A stretch of 64,000 nt of DNA from Amaranthus tricolor (Eukaryota > Streptophyta > Magnoliopsida > Caryophyllales > Amaranthaceae): assembly GCF_026212465.1 (NCBI RefSeq), contig NC_080058.1:21208200-21272199 (forward strand). Direction: 5' to 3'. The position numbers and the translations under genes are program-made. The first letter of the stretch is position 1. Each line of letters begins with the position of its first letter. This document shows positions 39,985 to 52,006 of the stretch, piece by piece. The notes beneath the pieces were generated by a model. That model did not search any database, was not told where the DNA came from, and saw nothing but the letters and a program-made list of their open reading frames with translations.

Positions 39985-40039
39985 CCTGTTCCTCTTTTAA
40001 TCAGGAAACCTTAAGAGCAGTATCCTGTTCCCTAGCAAG

Positions 40040-43000
40040 ATGTTGAAGATGAACGAACGCATGGAAGAAGGGTACTCCACGCAAAGGCCACCCATGTTTG
40101 ATGGGAAATTCTATACCTACTGGAAAAATAGAATGGAAATCTTCATAAAGGCTGAAAATTACCAACTATGGAGAGTTATTGAAATTGGAGATTTTGAGGT
40201 GACGACCATAAACTCCAACAACGAAACTATTCCAAAACCAATCACTGAATACGAGAAAGAATATTTTCAAAAGATGGAGATGAACGCTCTTGCTATTAAA
40301 TTACTTCACTGTGGACTTGGTCCTAATGAGCACAATCGTATTATGGGTTGTAAAACTGCCAAGCAGATTTGGGACCTGCTAGAAGTTACCCATGAAGGTA
40401 CCAGTGAAGTGAAGCACTCCAAGATTGATCTACTGATGTCCAGATATGAAAGGTTCGTCATGGAACCTAGGGAGAACATTCAAGAGATGTTCACCAGGTT
40501 CACAAATATCACGAATGAATTGGTCTCTCTTGGTAAGATCATTCCCGTTGATGAACAAGTTAGGAAAATACTTAGGAGTCTTCCTCAAGACGAACGTTGG
40601 AGAGCTAAAGTCACAGCCATTCAAGAATTGAAAAATTTCACCAAGTTCAATTTGGAAGAGTTGGCTGGTTCTCTCATGACCCATGAATTGCATTTGGGAA
40701 CAGCCGACAGTGCCCGAAATAAAGGACTGGCTTTAGCAGCAAAGGATCATGAAGAATCAGAAACTAATGATGAGGAGCCTGCTATGTTGGCAAGAAAATT
40801 TAAAAAATTCTTCAGGAACAGCAGATATGGAAATCAAAGAAACAACAAAGAAAAGGGAACTGCTAACTTGAAGACAAATTTTGAATGCCACAAGTGTGGG
40901 AGCACTGATCACTTCATCAAGGATTGCCCTCAATAGAAAAATGAGAAGGGCAAGGGAAAAGCAAGAGAAGTTGGAAGACAATATAAGAAGGGAAACTTCA
41001 AAACTGATTTTAAAAAGGCAATGATTGCAGCTTGGGGTGATACGGAGAGCGAAGCTGAGACAGAAGCTCCAGTGGAAGAAGAAACAGCAAACCTATGCCT
41101 CATGGCATCTCATCACAGCAAGGATGAAGAGTCCAAAGAAAAAGAGATAATGTCTTATAACTCACTTCCTAAACATCCATCTAAACTCAGTAAGAATAAA
41201 TTAATTAAGTTGCTCTTGGAGACACAAGAGAAATTAGATAAACAGAATATCAAGTGTCTCCAAATCGAGAAAGACCTCAACTCAAACAAGGATCATGTGT
41301 CCTACCTAAATTCATTTAGAATAGATGTACAAAGCAGATTTTTTAATTTGCTAGATCAGAATATTGTTTTGAAAGAGACAATTGAAAAATTGAAACAGGA
41401 ATTTATTTTTCTTAATATTGAAATAAATCAAAATAAATTGTTAGGATTAAGTAAAGATGTAAACAATATATCTACTCACATGGTTAGCACTGAATTTCAA
41501 CAGTTGAAATCAAAATTAGAATCTTATGAAATAGAAAATGATCATTTGAAAAATAAAATAAACTCAAGAGGAAAAGGGAAAATCAATGAAATTCCCAAAT
41601 GGATTCTAGAAGCTAAAACAAAGAGTAAAGAAGGTCTAGGTTATGTTAAATGTGATAAAAAGAAAAAGGTCTATGTTGATCTCCCTAGTAGTAAAATCTG
41701 TTCCTTTTGTGGCAAGATTGGACACCTAAAATATCAATGTGTAAAAAGGGAACAGCACAACAAAGCAAATAAAATTCATGTTGAACAGTTATGGATTAAG
41801 AAATGTGATTCAAGTATTATCGACAGGGAACCCAAGGATGACTGGGTTCCTGAACCTAACCATTAATTTGCTTTGCAGGTTCAAGTGAGGGGGAACAACT
41901 CATGGTATCTCGACAGTGGGTGTTCCAAGCATATGACGGGTGACAAATCTAAATTTCTCTCACTTGAAGCCTATGATGGGGGAACAGTAACCTTCGGCGA
42001 CAACATGAAGGGTGAGATAATTGCCAAAGGAAAGGTTGGAAGGTCAAGTTCCCATGCCATTGATAACGTATTTTTAGTCGAGAATTTAAAACACAATTTG
42101 CTAAGTATTTCTCAATTTTGTGACAAAGGTAACTCTGTTAAGTTTACTTCTGAACGATGCATAATTTTTAGGAACAATACAGGAGACCCTGTGCTTGAGG
42201 GAATCAGAAAAGGGAACACTTATGTAGTGGACCTGGACACTGTTCCTAAAACCAGTCTAACGCGTTTAAGTGTCATAGAAGAAGACCCACTACTTTGGCA
42301 TAAGCGACTAGGTCATGCTAGTTATTCATTGATTAATGCATTAAGATCAAAAGACCTAGTTAGAGGACTACCAGCTATAAAATTTCTTAAGGAAGAAATT
42401 TGTGATTCTTGTGTCAAAGGAAAACAAGTGAAGTCATCTTTTAAATCAAAGAATTTGGTGACTACCATTAGACCGTTAGAATTAATTCATACGGATTTAT
42501 ATGGACCTATGAGAACACAAAGCCGTAGTGGCAAAAGGTATGTGTTTGTTGTTGTTGATGATTATAGTAGATTCACTTGGACATAATTTTTGGTAAGCAA
42601 AGATGAAGCTTTTGATGAGTTTGTTTCTTTTGCTAATAAAATACAAAAATCTACCAATAATCAAATTGTTCACATAAGGTCTGATCATGGGAAAGAATTT
42701 GAAAATTCAAACTTCATGAATTATTGCAATGAACATGGTATAAATCATAATTTTTCCGCACCTAGAACACCACAACAAAATGGAGTGGTAGAGAGGAAAA
42801 ATAGGACCTTAGAAGAAATGGCTAGGACCATGTTGATTGCTAGTGGTTTACCTAGAAATTTTTGGGCTGAAGCCGTCAATACTGCATGCTATATTTTGAA
42901 TCGTGTGTTAATAAGACCAATCACTTCTAAGACACCCTATGAATTGCTCAAAGGTGTTAAACCCAATATTTCCTATTTTCGTGTGTTTGGATGCAAATGT

Positions 43001-45103
43001 TTTGTTCATGTGAATGGAAAACGAAATATAGGTAAATTTGATGAAAGAAGTGATGAAGCAGTGTTTCTTGGTTATTCATCACATAGCAAAGCTTACAGAG
43101 TTTACAATAAGAGAACAATGTGCGTAGAGGAATCTATTCACATAATTTTTGATGAAACTAACTTTTCAACAAGTGAACAGGAAACAAATAATATTAAAAT
43201 AGGTCTTGCAAATTTAGAAGATGATGATGAAGGAGTTAAAATGCAAGATCTAGGAACAGCAGGTGAACAGCCAATACAAAAAGTGGCAGGAGAAACTGAC
43301 CAAATCCAGGAACTGCCAGCACAACAGGACCAGCGGACTGTTCCCAATCCAACTGTTCCCACAGATGACCAAGATAATCCAGTAGCTGAACAAAATGCAA
43401 ATCAAGATGCTGAATCAGAACATGCTACTATTCCCTCCAGAGAATTTGTGCCTAAACCTTGGAAATACCAAAGTTATCATCCTCTTGATCTGATTATAAG
43501 TGATATGAATAAGGGAACACAAACCAGATCTCAACTGAGAAACTTTTGTGCACACTTTGCGTTCCTATCATCACTTGAACCCAAAAATCATGAAGAAGCT
43601 CTAAAGGATTCCGAATGGATAGTAGCCATGCAAGATGAATTAAATGAATTTGAAAGAAATAAAGTGTGGCACTTAGAACCCAAACCAAAAGGCAAGAAGG
43701 TAATTGGTTTGAAATGGGTATTTCGGAATAAGCTAGATGAGCATGGGATAATTGTAAGGAACAAGGCAAGACTCGTGGTCAAAGGGTACAATCAACAAGA
43801 AGGTATTGATTACACTGAGACATTTGCACCAGTAGCAAGGTTAGAGGCTATTAGAATTTTAATTTCTTTTGCTGCTTTTATGAACTTTAAGTTATATCAA
43901 ATGGATGTGAAATGTGCTTTCTTAAATGGATTTCTTGATGATGAAGTGTTTGTTGAACAACCTCCTGGTTTTGAGAACACGTCTTGTCCTGATCATGTTT
44001 ACAAGCTTGATAAAGCTCTTTATGGCTTGAAACAAGCTCCTAGGCAATGGTATGAAAGACTATCAAAGTTTTTGATTCAAAATAACTTTGTAAGTGGAAA
44101 AATCGATAAAACCTTATTCTTTAAGAATAAAGGTTATGATATTTTAGTTGTTCAAATTTATGTAGATGATATTATTTTCGGCGCAACCAATGATTTGTTA
44201 TGTAAAGAATTTGCCAACCTTATGGGCACAGAATTTGAAATGAGCATGATGGGAGAATTAAATTTCTTTCTTGGTTTGCAAATTAAACAAACTGAAAATG
44301 GTATTTTTATTCATCAACAAAAATACATAAAAGAACTTCTTAAGAAGTATGGACTAAACAATGCTAAAACTAACCATACACCTATGGCTACCAATGTTAG
44401 ACTAGATGAAGACCTAAATGGGATTAATGTAGATCAAACAATGTATCGAGGCATGATTGGTTCTTTATTATATCTAACAGCTAGTAGACCTAATATTTCT
44501 TTTAGTGTTGGCTTATGTGCTAGATTTCAATCTAATCCCAAAGAATCACATTTTACAGCAGTAAAAAGAATTCTGAGATACTTAAAGGGAACAGACGACT
44601 TGTCCCTATTTTATCCTAAAAGTGATGTCTATGATTTGAAAGGTTTTAGTGATGCAGATTATGCAGGTGATCTAGTTAATAGAAAAAGCACATCAGGTAT
44701 GGTACAATTTCTTGGCTCATGTTTAGTTTCATGGAGTTCCAAGAAACAAAACACTGTTGCATTAGCAACTACAGAAGCTGAATACGTAGCAGCAGCAGCT
44801 TGCTGTTCCCAAATGCTTTGGATAAAACAGCAACTAAGAGATTTTGGTATTAAGGTTGAATGTATTCCTATTTATTGTGATAATACCAGTGCCATATGTA
44901 TATCTAAAGATCCAGTGCATCATTCACGAGCTACACATATACATATTAGACATCATTTTCTTAAGGATAACGTGGAACACAAAAACATTGTATTAAAGCA
45001 TGTCAATACTAATGAACAAGTTGCAGATATTCTGACCAAACCGCTTCCAAGGGAACAATATGAGAAGATGAGATTGGAACTTGGTATGGTCAAGCTCCGC
45101 TAA
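40040..45103 (+). pseudogene. Sirevirus gag-pol polyprotein with three in-frame stops
   Basis: One frame of about 1,687 residues from ATG 40040. Domains: UBN2-type gag (40080-40750), CCHC knuckle CHKCGSTDHFIKDC (about 40890), coiled-coil region (41200-41570), second knuckle CSFCGKIGHLKYQC (about 41700), aspartic protease WYLDSGCSKHM (about 41901), GAG-pre-integrase LWHKRLGHAS (about 42292), integrase D-D-E core ([25 protein letters not shown]; 42487-42800), reverse transcriptase with YVDD (about 44160) and RNase H (DADYAG, YCDNTSA) to 45103. TAG at 40934, TAA at 41864 and TAA at 42584 interrupt it, but I see no frameshift. The catalytic motifs are all present. Confidence 0.93.
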
Positions 45104-45652
45104 AGTTGGTTGCATAAAATTCCCAATGAAGCATCTTGAAAAAAGAGGGTCAGGAATCAACCTCAATATTTTGATTGAGAATCAATTATTGCATGGATCA
45201 GGTAAACACGTAATAAAGTTTGTACTATGAATATTCTCTTGTTTGCATGTTGTTAATTTGATTAGACCAAAGCAATATGTTCGTTATTTTCTTTATAATA
45301 TTTCATAATATCATAATTCATTTTTTTAAATTACTTTATTTTGATTTCGTATTTTATTTTGATATCATAAATTATATTATCATATTGTTTGAAAAATATT
45401 TAGCCATTTTAAACTTAAATAAATAAAAATTTTAAGGGAAACGGTTTAATCCAAAATTCAATCCCAACTCCACTCAATCTTTCCATATCAAAAGCCATGA
45501 TGAATGGCATTGATGAGATGGGACGTGAGGTAACCGTCAGCCCTCTTTAAAAAAGCCCTAACACATCAAATCACTCAAACTATCATCTTCCCTTCTCAAA
45601 ACCATCTCAAGAAACCGTTCTTCCTCTTCTCTCAACCTTTCAAAATTCAAAC

Positions 45653-47389
45653 ATGAAAACACCAAAATCAAGCAAGAAAACTTCTAAATTAGGAAAGAAA
45701 GCCTCTACATCCCACCAAAACATTCAGCCAAAACCCTTAAAAATTGTTCATCCACCCCCATTACTAAACACTGCACCATCACCATCCCAAGAAACTACTG
45801 AAAATGTTGGAACAAAACGAAAAATATTCTCACCAAAAAGTGAATCATCCTCCAAAGCGGTCAAGCGTTTGAAGCAAGTTGATCCTAACAGTGCTGAAGA
45901 GATTGCAAAGGAAATGTCCGTCGGATTTGGGGTAGATAAGTACTGGTATGACTCTACACACTTTCCTCAACTTCATACTATTTTAAAATTTCAAGAATGG
46001 GAGGTTTTGATGACTGAGTTTAGTTGTAATCCCATTTTTCCAAACATTATGCGAGAGTTTATTTCAAACTTTTTCAATGACTGTGGAATGTGTTCTAGTA
46101 TGGTTAGGAACATAAAATTAGAGTTTAATAGCGCATTGTTGGGGGAATGGTTCAATGTTTCAAATGTTGGGTTTGATACATATTGTGTTGGTGCAAAGAT
46201 AGTTTTTTCAGGAATAAATGAAAAAACGATTTTTAAGTTTTTAGGGGTTGCACAAAAGAAGGGTAAAATCAGTCACAATATCTTGTCTCCAATGCATAAA
46301 TTAATTTACAATGTTGCACGAAGATTCATTTTGCCCCGAAACTCCAAGAGGAGTGAGGTGAGTCTACGTGATGCAACCTTGATTTATTGCATGGATAATC
46401 AAATAAAAATAAATTTTCCATCTTTGATGATATCACATTTATCTGACTGCATTGAGAAAAAGAATGTTGTTGGCTATGGGGGGCTGTTAACATGGATTTT
46501 TCGCAAGTTTGGGGTACCATTGGATGGGCTGGAGTTCCCAATGGGACCCAATATGAAAATTGGTGCAAGATGTCTGAAGAATTTGCATCTCAAACTAAAT
46601 GATGAAGGGGTGTTAGTAAATGAATCAGAAGAAATAGTTGATGTAGGTTCTGATGAGGAGAAAATAGATGAAGAACAAGAAGAAATTGAAAAAGAAGTAA
46701 AAATAAAGAAGGAAAAAGGAGAAGAAAAAGAAAAAGAAGAAAAAATAGAAAAAGAAAATGAAGACGAAAAAGAAAATGAAAAAGAAAAGGAAGAGGAAGT
46801 AGAGGAGGAAGAACAAGGGCCTGTTCCCACTGAAGAAGGAAAAGAAGGGGAACAAGAAGAGGGGGCAAGAAAAGAGGGGGAACAAGGAGAGGAAGAAGCT
46901 TTAGGAGAAGAAGTGCCTCATGATCTCTGTCATGATTCCAGTGATGAAGAGGTTGTGATTGCATTAAGGAGGAAGGGTAAAGCAGTTCAAAGGAAGAATA
47001 AGAGGCTTGCTTCAAAACAAAAGGCTGCATTGGTTGATGATATCACTTCTGAAACCATTCCTGAGCCTACTTCAAATGAACCTCTCTCTCCCAAGCCAAC
47101 CACTCCACCACCAAATCACCCTCCATCACCTATTCACTTCACACCACCACCATTTACATCATCTCCTGGTATTGGTTGTGCTGATCCTATCTCTACAGCT
47201 TCCTCACATTCTGTTCTCTCCAAGCTCATTGACCTACAGTCTCAATTCAGTGCTTTTCAAGATGAAGTTCGTGTCTCACTCGCTTCAATTGTTGATCAAC
47301 TTACCATGATGGAGAATCGTCTTGGTGCAAAGTTGGATACAGTAGAAGTGCAGACCGAATATGTGGATGAAGAAGAGACTGCCCCTTGA
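45653..47389 (+). CDS. Env-position ORF of the Sirevirus (putative plant transposon protein)
   Basis: An uninterrupted 578-residue ORF 550 bp after pol. Residues 1-75 are basic and Pro/Ser-rich. About 85-320 is a globular region resembling the 'putative plant transposon protein' domain of Sireviruses (FQEWEVLMTEF, NVSNVGFDTYCVGAK, RRFILPRNSKRSEVS). About 330-420 is a Glu/Lys repeat tract, 470-515 is Pro-rich, and a coiled coil near 530-570 (LIDLQSQFSAFQDEVR) ends it. I see no signal peptide or clear membrane anchor, so calling it an envelope protein is not supported; a role in element assembly or nuclear targeting is possible. Sequence 45104-45652 and 47390-48091 is non-coding element sequence. 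Confidence 0.75.
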   Translation: MKTPKSSKKTSKLGKKASTSHQNIQPKPLKIVHPPPLLNTAPSPSQETTENVGTKRKIFSPKSESSSKAVKRLKQVDPNSAEEIAKEMSVGFGVDKYWYDSTHFPQLHTILKFQEWEVLMTEFSCNPIFPNIMREFISNFFNDCGMCSSMVRNIKLEFNSALLGEWFNVSNVGFDTYCVGAKIVFSGINEKTIFKFLGVAQKKGKISHNILSPMHKLIYNVARRFILPRNSKRSEVSLRDATLIYCMDNQIKINFPSLMISHLSDCIEKKNVVGYGGLLTWIFRKFGVPLDGLEFPMGPNMKIGARCLKNLHLKLNDEGVLVNESEEIVDVGSDEEKIDEEQEEIEKEVKIKKEKGEEKEKEEKIEKENEDEKENEKEKEEEVEEEEQGPVPTEEGKEGEQEEGARKEGEQGEEEALGEEVPHDLCHDSSDEEVVIALRRKGKAVQRKNKRLASKQKAALVDDITSETIPEPTSNEPLSPKPTTPPPNHPPSPIHFTPPPFTSSPGIGCADPISTASSHSVLSKLIDLQSQFSAFQDEVRVSLASIVDQLTMMENRLGAKLDTVEVQTEYVDEEETAP

Positions 47390-48091
47390 ACCCTCTCCCT
47401 ATGTTTTTTTTAAGATTTGAATGGCTGTTGCATTTCACAAACAATTTCACTTTTTACTTTGTACCATCTGGGGTACATTGTTGTTGTTACGTTGAACATT
47501 TGCTACTTTTCTTTGCTTTTATTAATGGTCTGTGACAACTAACTATGTGCAGGTTTGATTATTGTTCATGGCACTTACTTTTATTATTGTTTCTTGTTTT
47601 CATCACTGACAATTCTATATGTTTTGTGCTGAGGATTGATACTCCTTATCTTATTTTTGATTGGTGACAAAGGGGGAAGAGGATGCACAAACTTAAGAGA
47701 AGCTGTGAGAAAACACAGTTACATATCTTAATTGACACATATTGATTCAATTATAGAAGTCAATGTGTTGTGTGCAAGAATTATGTTGTTGAGTATGCTA
47801 AACTTATCATCTGTGTTGTTTTCTTTACATTATGAGTATTTTGGTTAATTGTTTTTGTTTAACTGTTTTAAAGTTGTTTTGAGAATACTTTATGTTTTAG
47901 GTTATTTTCTTTTTTTGTTTTAGTTTAATTATTTAAATAATTTGAGTAAATTTGTATATGCAGGCTTGGTAAACTATACTGTAACGAGTTAATTTACTAA
48001 GTTAGTTAGAGTTACTTTAATCTCTAGTATACTCTAAGAATTTTGTTTTACTCTTGTTTACTTAAGTTTGTTTATAAAGTTTGTCATCATC

Positions 48092-48105
48092 AAAAAGGGG
48101 GAATT
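48092..48105 (+). other. Sirevirus polypurine tract
   Basis: AAAAAGGGGGAATT stands directly before the TGTTGG start of the 3' LTR. It primes plus-strand DNA synthesis. Confidence 0.85.
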
Positions 48106-49342
48106 TGTTGGCCTCTTAGGTTTTGATGATGACTTCACTTCTAAATAAACAAACATACTTTAGAGATTGTTTTGTAGGTGAATATCCGATTGTGTTAATC
48201 GTTGATGAAACCTATGATTTGGTTCGTGGAATTTGTACATGTCTCAAATATCCAAGAAGTTGGACAATTGCTTTAGACGTCAGTTTACTGTTCCTAGAGT
48301 TAAAGTCCTGACGAAAGTTGTAGATGGAGACAGTGCACTGTTCCCCACGATACAGGTCTGGAGAAGACATTGACTGGAAGTTACGAAAATTACGTTTTCT
48401 ATTTTTAGTTAATGTAAAAGGTTAAAAGTTTAATTAGTTGCTTAATTAAATTAATTTATTAATTGGCAAAAAGTTTTTTAAAAACGCATAAAATGTGGAG
48501 AAGACTTATTCTTCATTTTGAATAAGTCTCCTTTTAAATTTGGACGGCTAAAACAAGATATCCTATTTTTTAGGATCTTGTTCTTTTTAACTCCTATGCT
48601 ATTTTTAGCTTAAGGAAACTGATTTTATCTTTGAGCAATTGATAGCCGGTCATTTATTCTTGTGGCAATTCCACTATCCTTTTGTTTTGAGAACGTGGAT
48701 GATAGTGGGAGGTGTGTCTGAGGTAACTGCTGTCTGTTCCCACTATAAATAGGAGGAACTTTGTTCAAACCGATATCCATCTTAGAGTGTCCTTAAGGTG
48801 AGATCAAAATAAGAAAAATATTCCAAGTTATTTTAATGCCAATTAATTCATTATATTTTTCTTGAGCAACTACTTAATTTTAATCTTCTTAAGAATTGGC
48901 CTTGTAAGGGTAATTGAGTGTTTTTGTTGTAACTAGACTTAAGGGAAGTCTAGGGGAATAGAGAAGCTTCAAAGAGAAGCGTGAGAAGAGAAAGAGAAGG
49001 AGAAAAGAAGAGAAGAGAAATAGGCCTAGAGTAGAGAAGCTTCAAGTGAAGCATATTTGTTTTATGTAATTGTAATTGATTGCCTAAAACATAGTGAGAA
49101 TTTTGAAATCCCGGGGGGTCGTGGTTTTTCCTTCTTATTAGGCCAAGAAGGTTTCCACGTAAAATCTTTGTCTCCTTTTATTATTTTTCTTTTCGTTTTT
49201 GAGTTTAAGTTTTGTTCTTTACTTGATACAATTCCGTAAAAATTAGAGGCAAAAATCTTAAACCTAATACACAACAATTCACCCCCCCCCCCCCCCCCCC
49301 CCCCCCTCTTGTTGCATTCGATCATCTATTAGCATTCTTACA
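48106..49342 (+). repeat. Complete 3' LTR of the Sirevirus
   Basis: From TGTTGGCCTCTTAGG to AGCATTCTTACA, 1,237 bp. TATAAATA at 48744-48751 is the likely promoter. A run of 25 C at 49282-49306 sits near the 3' end, where the 5' LTR has only 7. Confidence 0.92.
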
Positions 49343-50240
49343 AGTTTTAACACCCTTACCCTCTAACCTTAAACTTTCTGCTCTTGAAGGCACTCCTCTG
49401 CTTAATCCTACAGTCTACATAAGCCTCACTGGTAAAGTTAATTTCCTTACCAATACCAGGCCTGATATCTCCTATGTTGTTCAAACACTCAGTCAGTTTA
49501 TGCAAAAGCCTACTGATCTTCAATTTGCTGCTCTTTAACACACCTTATCTTATGTATCCTCTACTGCTAGGCAAGGCATTATTTTAAAGGGTTCTGATAA
49601 GCTCAACTTATAGGCTTTTACTGATTCAGACTGCGCTTCTTGTGCTGACACTAAATGTTCCATCAAAGGCTACCTTATTATGTTGGGTAACTTTCCTATT
49701 AGTTGGAAGTCTAAGAAACAATCTACTATATTACGCTCTAACTCTGAAGCAAAATATATAGCTATGGCATCAGCTTTTGCAGAAGTGACTTGGTTTATTC
49801 GCCTCCTTCAGGATTTAGGCCTTACAAACTTACAACGTGTCACTTTGTTCTGTGATAACCAGTCTGCTCTCCACATCACCAAGAATCCCGTCTTTCATGA
49901 GCGCACAAAACACATTGAGATAGACTGCCACTTCACTACAGACAAGGTTCTTGAACGCTTGATTGAACTATCATATCTTCCCACTCATTCACAATTGGCA
50001 GATCTTCTAGCAAAAGTTCTCCCCTCACCTCAGTTCAATGTTTTACTGTCCAAACTTCTATTTTTTATAACAAAAAGTTGTTAGTTATAGCTATGTATCC
50101 TTAGTTCTTTCTTGCTCTCTACTTCTCTTGTATATATATCTTCATTCTTGTACTTATATCCTTAGCAATTCTATTAATAAAATATTGCATAATTCAAGAT
50201 TGAATTGAGTCTTGATATTAAACTTCGTTGAGTTTCAACA
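49343..50240 (+). pseudogene. 3' end of another copia element (RNase H and LTR)
   Basis: Directly after the Sirevirus LTR, copia RNase H sequence runs in one main direction: TNTRPDISYVVQTLSQFM (about 49455), FTDSDCA (49618), SWKSKKQSTI (49703), LFCDNQSALHITKNPVF (49848) and THSQLADLLAK (49985). TAA and TAG stops appear near 49536 and 49612. A 162-bp TGTTAG..CAACA LTR (50079-50240) with poly(A)-signal-like AATAAAA follows. The 5' remainder should lie left of the Sirevirus but is absent there. Confidence 0.85.
50079..50240 (+). repeat. Short 3' LTR of the third copia element
   Basis: TGTTAGTTATAGCT to GAGTTTCAACA, 162 bp, directly after the RNase H C-terminus. Without a second LTR copy the limits rest on TG..CA ends and position. 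Positions 50241-50629 hold no recognised feature. Confidence 0.6.
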
Positions 50241-50629
50241 CATAGCATACAAAACTACTCACTAGATGAATACATGTAAGCAATGGAATCAAATAAATAA
50301 ACAAAACTCATAATTAAACGCATAATCAAGTAATTGATAAGCAATAGTACCTGGAATAATGAAACCAGAATGGAAATGATAAAATAGATGGCAATGGAAT
50401 TGAATATGAGAATTATTATTGAGAAATTAAAAGTTTGACAAGGGAATTGAAATTAACTTGGAAATTTTAAATTGCTAATGAGAAAGATTAAGGAATGTTT
50501 AAGGAACAAAAATGCCTCTTTAAACCCTAAAAAACCTATTTATACTTCAGAAAAATAACTGAACAAAAAGAAATGGAGATCATGAGCTGTAAATAATCTC
50601 AGCCGAGATTAGGACAATCTCGCCTTAAA

Positions 50630-51101
50630 TTGACGATCTCACTCGAGTCTAACGTTTTGAGGGTGAGATTTCTTTTAAAAAGTGAGATAAGAGTAGTGTA
50701 TGACAATTTTGGGAAATATAAAAGTGACTTTAGCATTATTACTGCAGTTGCTATTATTTTAGATCTTAGGTTTAAGCTTCGATTTGTTCAATGGAAGTTT
50801 ATGAAAATGGTGTTGAATATGAGGAATAAGTGGCTGAGGTGAGGGAGACCCATTTAAATAAACAGGTTAGGTTCGGATTAATTGAATTTTTTAGCAGGTT
50901 GACCCGAATGAAATCAAACAAAAAAAAAGCAGGTTAATTAGGTTTTTAGTAAGTTGACCCAAACTACTACGGATCAGGTTGGGATTTCGATTTTTGACCC
51001 ACTTAAATAAACAGGTCAGATCCGAGTTAATGGTCTATTGACCCATTTATATATGACTCGAACCTGAAAATGACCCAACCTGATCTATTTGACACCCCTA
51101 C
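50630..51101 (+). pseudogene. hAT (RICESLEEPER-type) transposase scrap and right terminus
   Basis: A short frame at 50700-50820 reads FGKYKSDFS, AVAIILDLRFKLRFVQWKF, which matches the hAT transposase block normally reading FDKYW..LAIAVVLDPRYKL. A subterminal stretch of GGTTGACCC/GACCCAACCTG motifs follows, and the region ends TTTGACACCCCTA at 51101, a hAT-type terminus. Most of the transposase is missing. Confidence 0.6.
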
Positions 51102-51199
51102 ATACACATATATGGTATACCTACTATTATCATCGGCCATTTATAAAGAAAGAACACTAAATATAATAGCACTTCATACTTGGAACCAGTAATAATGCT

Positions 51200-51375
51200 A
51201 CTTCTTCCGTCCTTTTTTATTTTACACTTGTTAGTATATCAAGTAAAGTCATAAAAAAAAGAGTAAATGAGATTTAAAAGTGAATAAATTTGAAAGTCCA
51301 ATTTAAAAAGTTAAATAAAGTATATTAATAACAAAAAGTTGCAATGTTTTAGAAATTAAGTGTAAAATAAAGTAA
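51200..51375. mobile_element. Possible degraded Stowaway-like MITE
   Basis: CTTCTTCCGTCC..TTTTACACTT near 51200-51230 and AAGTGTAAAATAAAG near 51358-51372 look like eroded inverted ends of a Stowaway MITE. Neither TA flank is certain. Sequence from 51376 to 51998 is AT-rich without a recognised feature. Confidence 0.35.
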
Positions 51376-52006
51376 AATTTTTGAAATTGTAAATTTGGAA
51401 AGGGAAATTAAATATGGTGTGGAAAATAGAAGGAAGAATTCCACTTAGAAATTCCACATGAGCTTTTGGTAGATAAAATATTTATTTTAAATCCGCGTCA
51501 TAATTTTATACTTCAAACTTTTCAAATTAAAGTAAAACCTTTCAAGTTGTAAATTTAAAAAGGTAAATTTTATGTGGTGAACTCTAGTTTTTGATAGATA
51601 AAATGTTTTTTAGAATCGCGTGGTAACCTTGAGCTTTTAATTTTTTCATTTAGTAGACAAAATGTTAAGTTTTTAGTAAAATTAAGTACTTATTTCGAGT
51701 GGATTTCAATATATGTGGTCAATTAGAGTAATTACGACATATATTTTTTGGAAAAATGTCATTAAGTTGAGTTTAAATAGCGTAAAAGTTAATAAGAAAA
51801 ATTCTTTTGTTTACCACGTAAAAAACTTAAAAGATCAAAAATTACCACATAAAATAAAAAAATATTTATCTAATACGAGAAAAAAGCCAACAATTCAAAA
51901 TTGCTATATAAAATTTCCGATTTGAAAATTATGAGCAATTTGGGGCACAAATAAATTGAAAAGCAGGTGGGAAATCTCTTTTCCGATTCCAAGGATGACT
52001 AAAAAG

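Larger units (their letters stand above)
38443..49342 (+). mobile_element. Sirevirus-type Ty1-copia retrotransposon
   Basis: Order: truncated 5' LTR (38443-39970, itself interrupted), primer-binding site, gag-pol, env-position ORF (45653-47389), polypurine tract and complete 3' LTR (48106-49342). Long LTRs, a large gag with two CCHC knuckles and a coiled coil, and an extra ORF after pol are Sirevirus traits. The right flank is copia RNase H sequence; the left flank is unrelated hAT sequence, so the left junction has been rearranged and the target duplication cannot be seen. Confidence 0.9.

Noticed and set aside
46326..47030. Several minus-strand ORFs rich in Phe, Leu and Ser
   Set aside because: They are antisense shadows of the Glu/Lys-rich part of the Sirevirus env-position ORF.
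45653..47389. A retroviral-type envelope glycoprotein
   Set aside because: No signal peptide, membrane anchor or cleavage site is evident. Only the position matches env.
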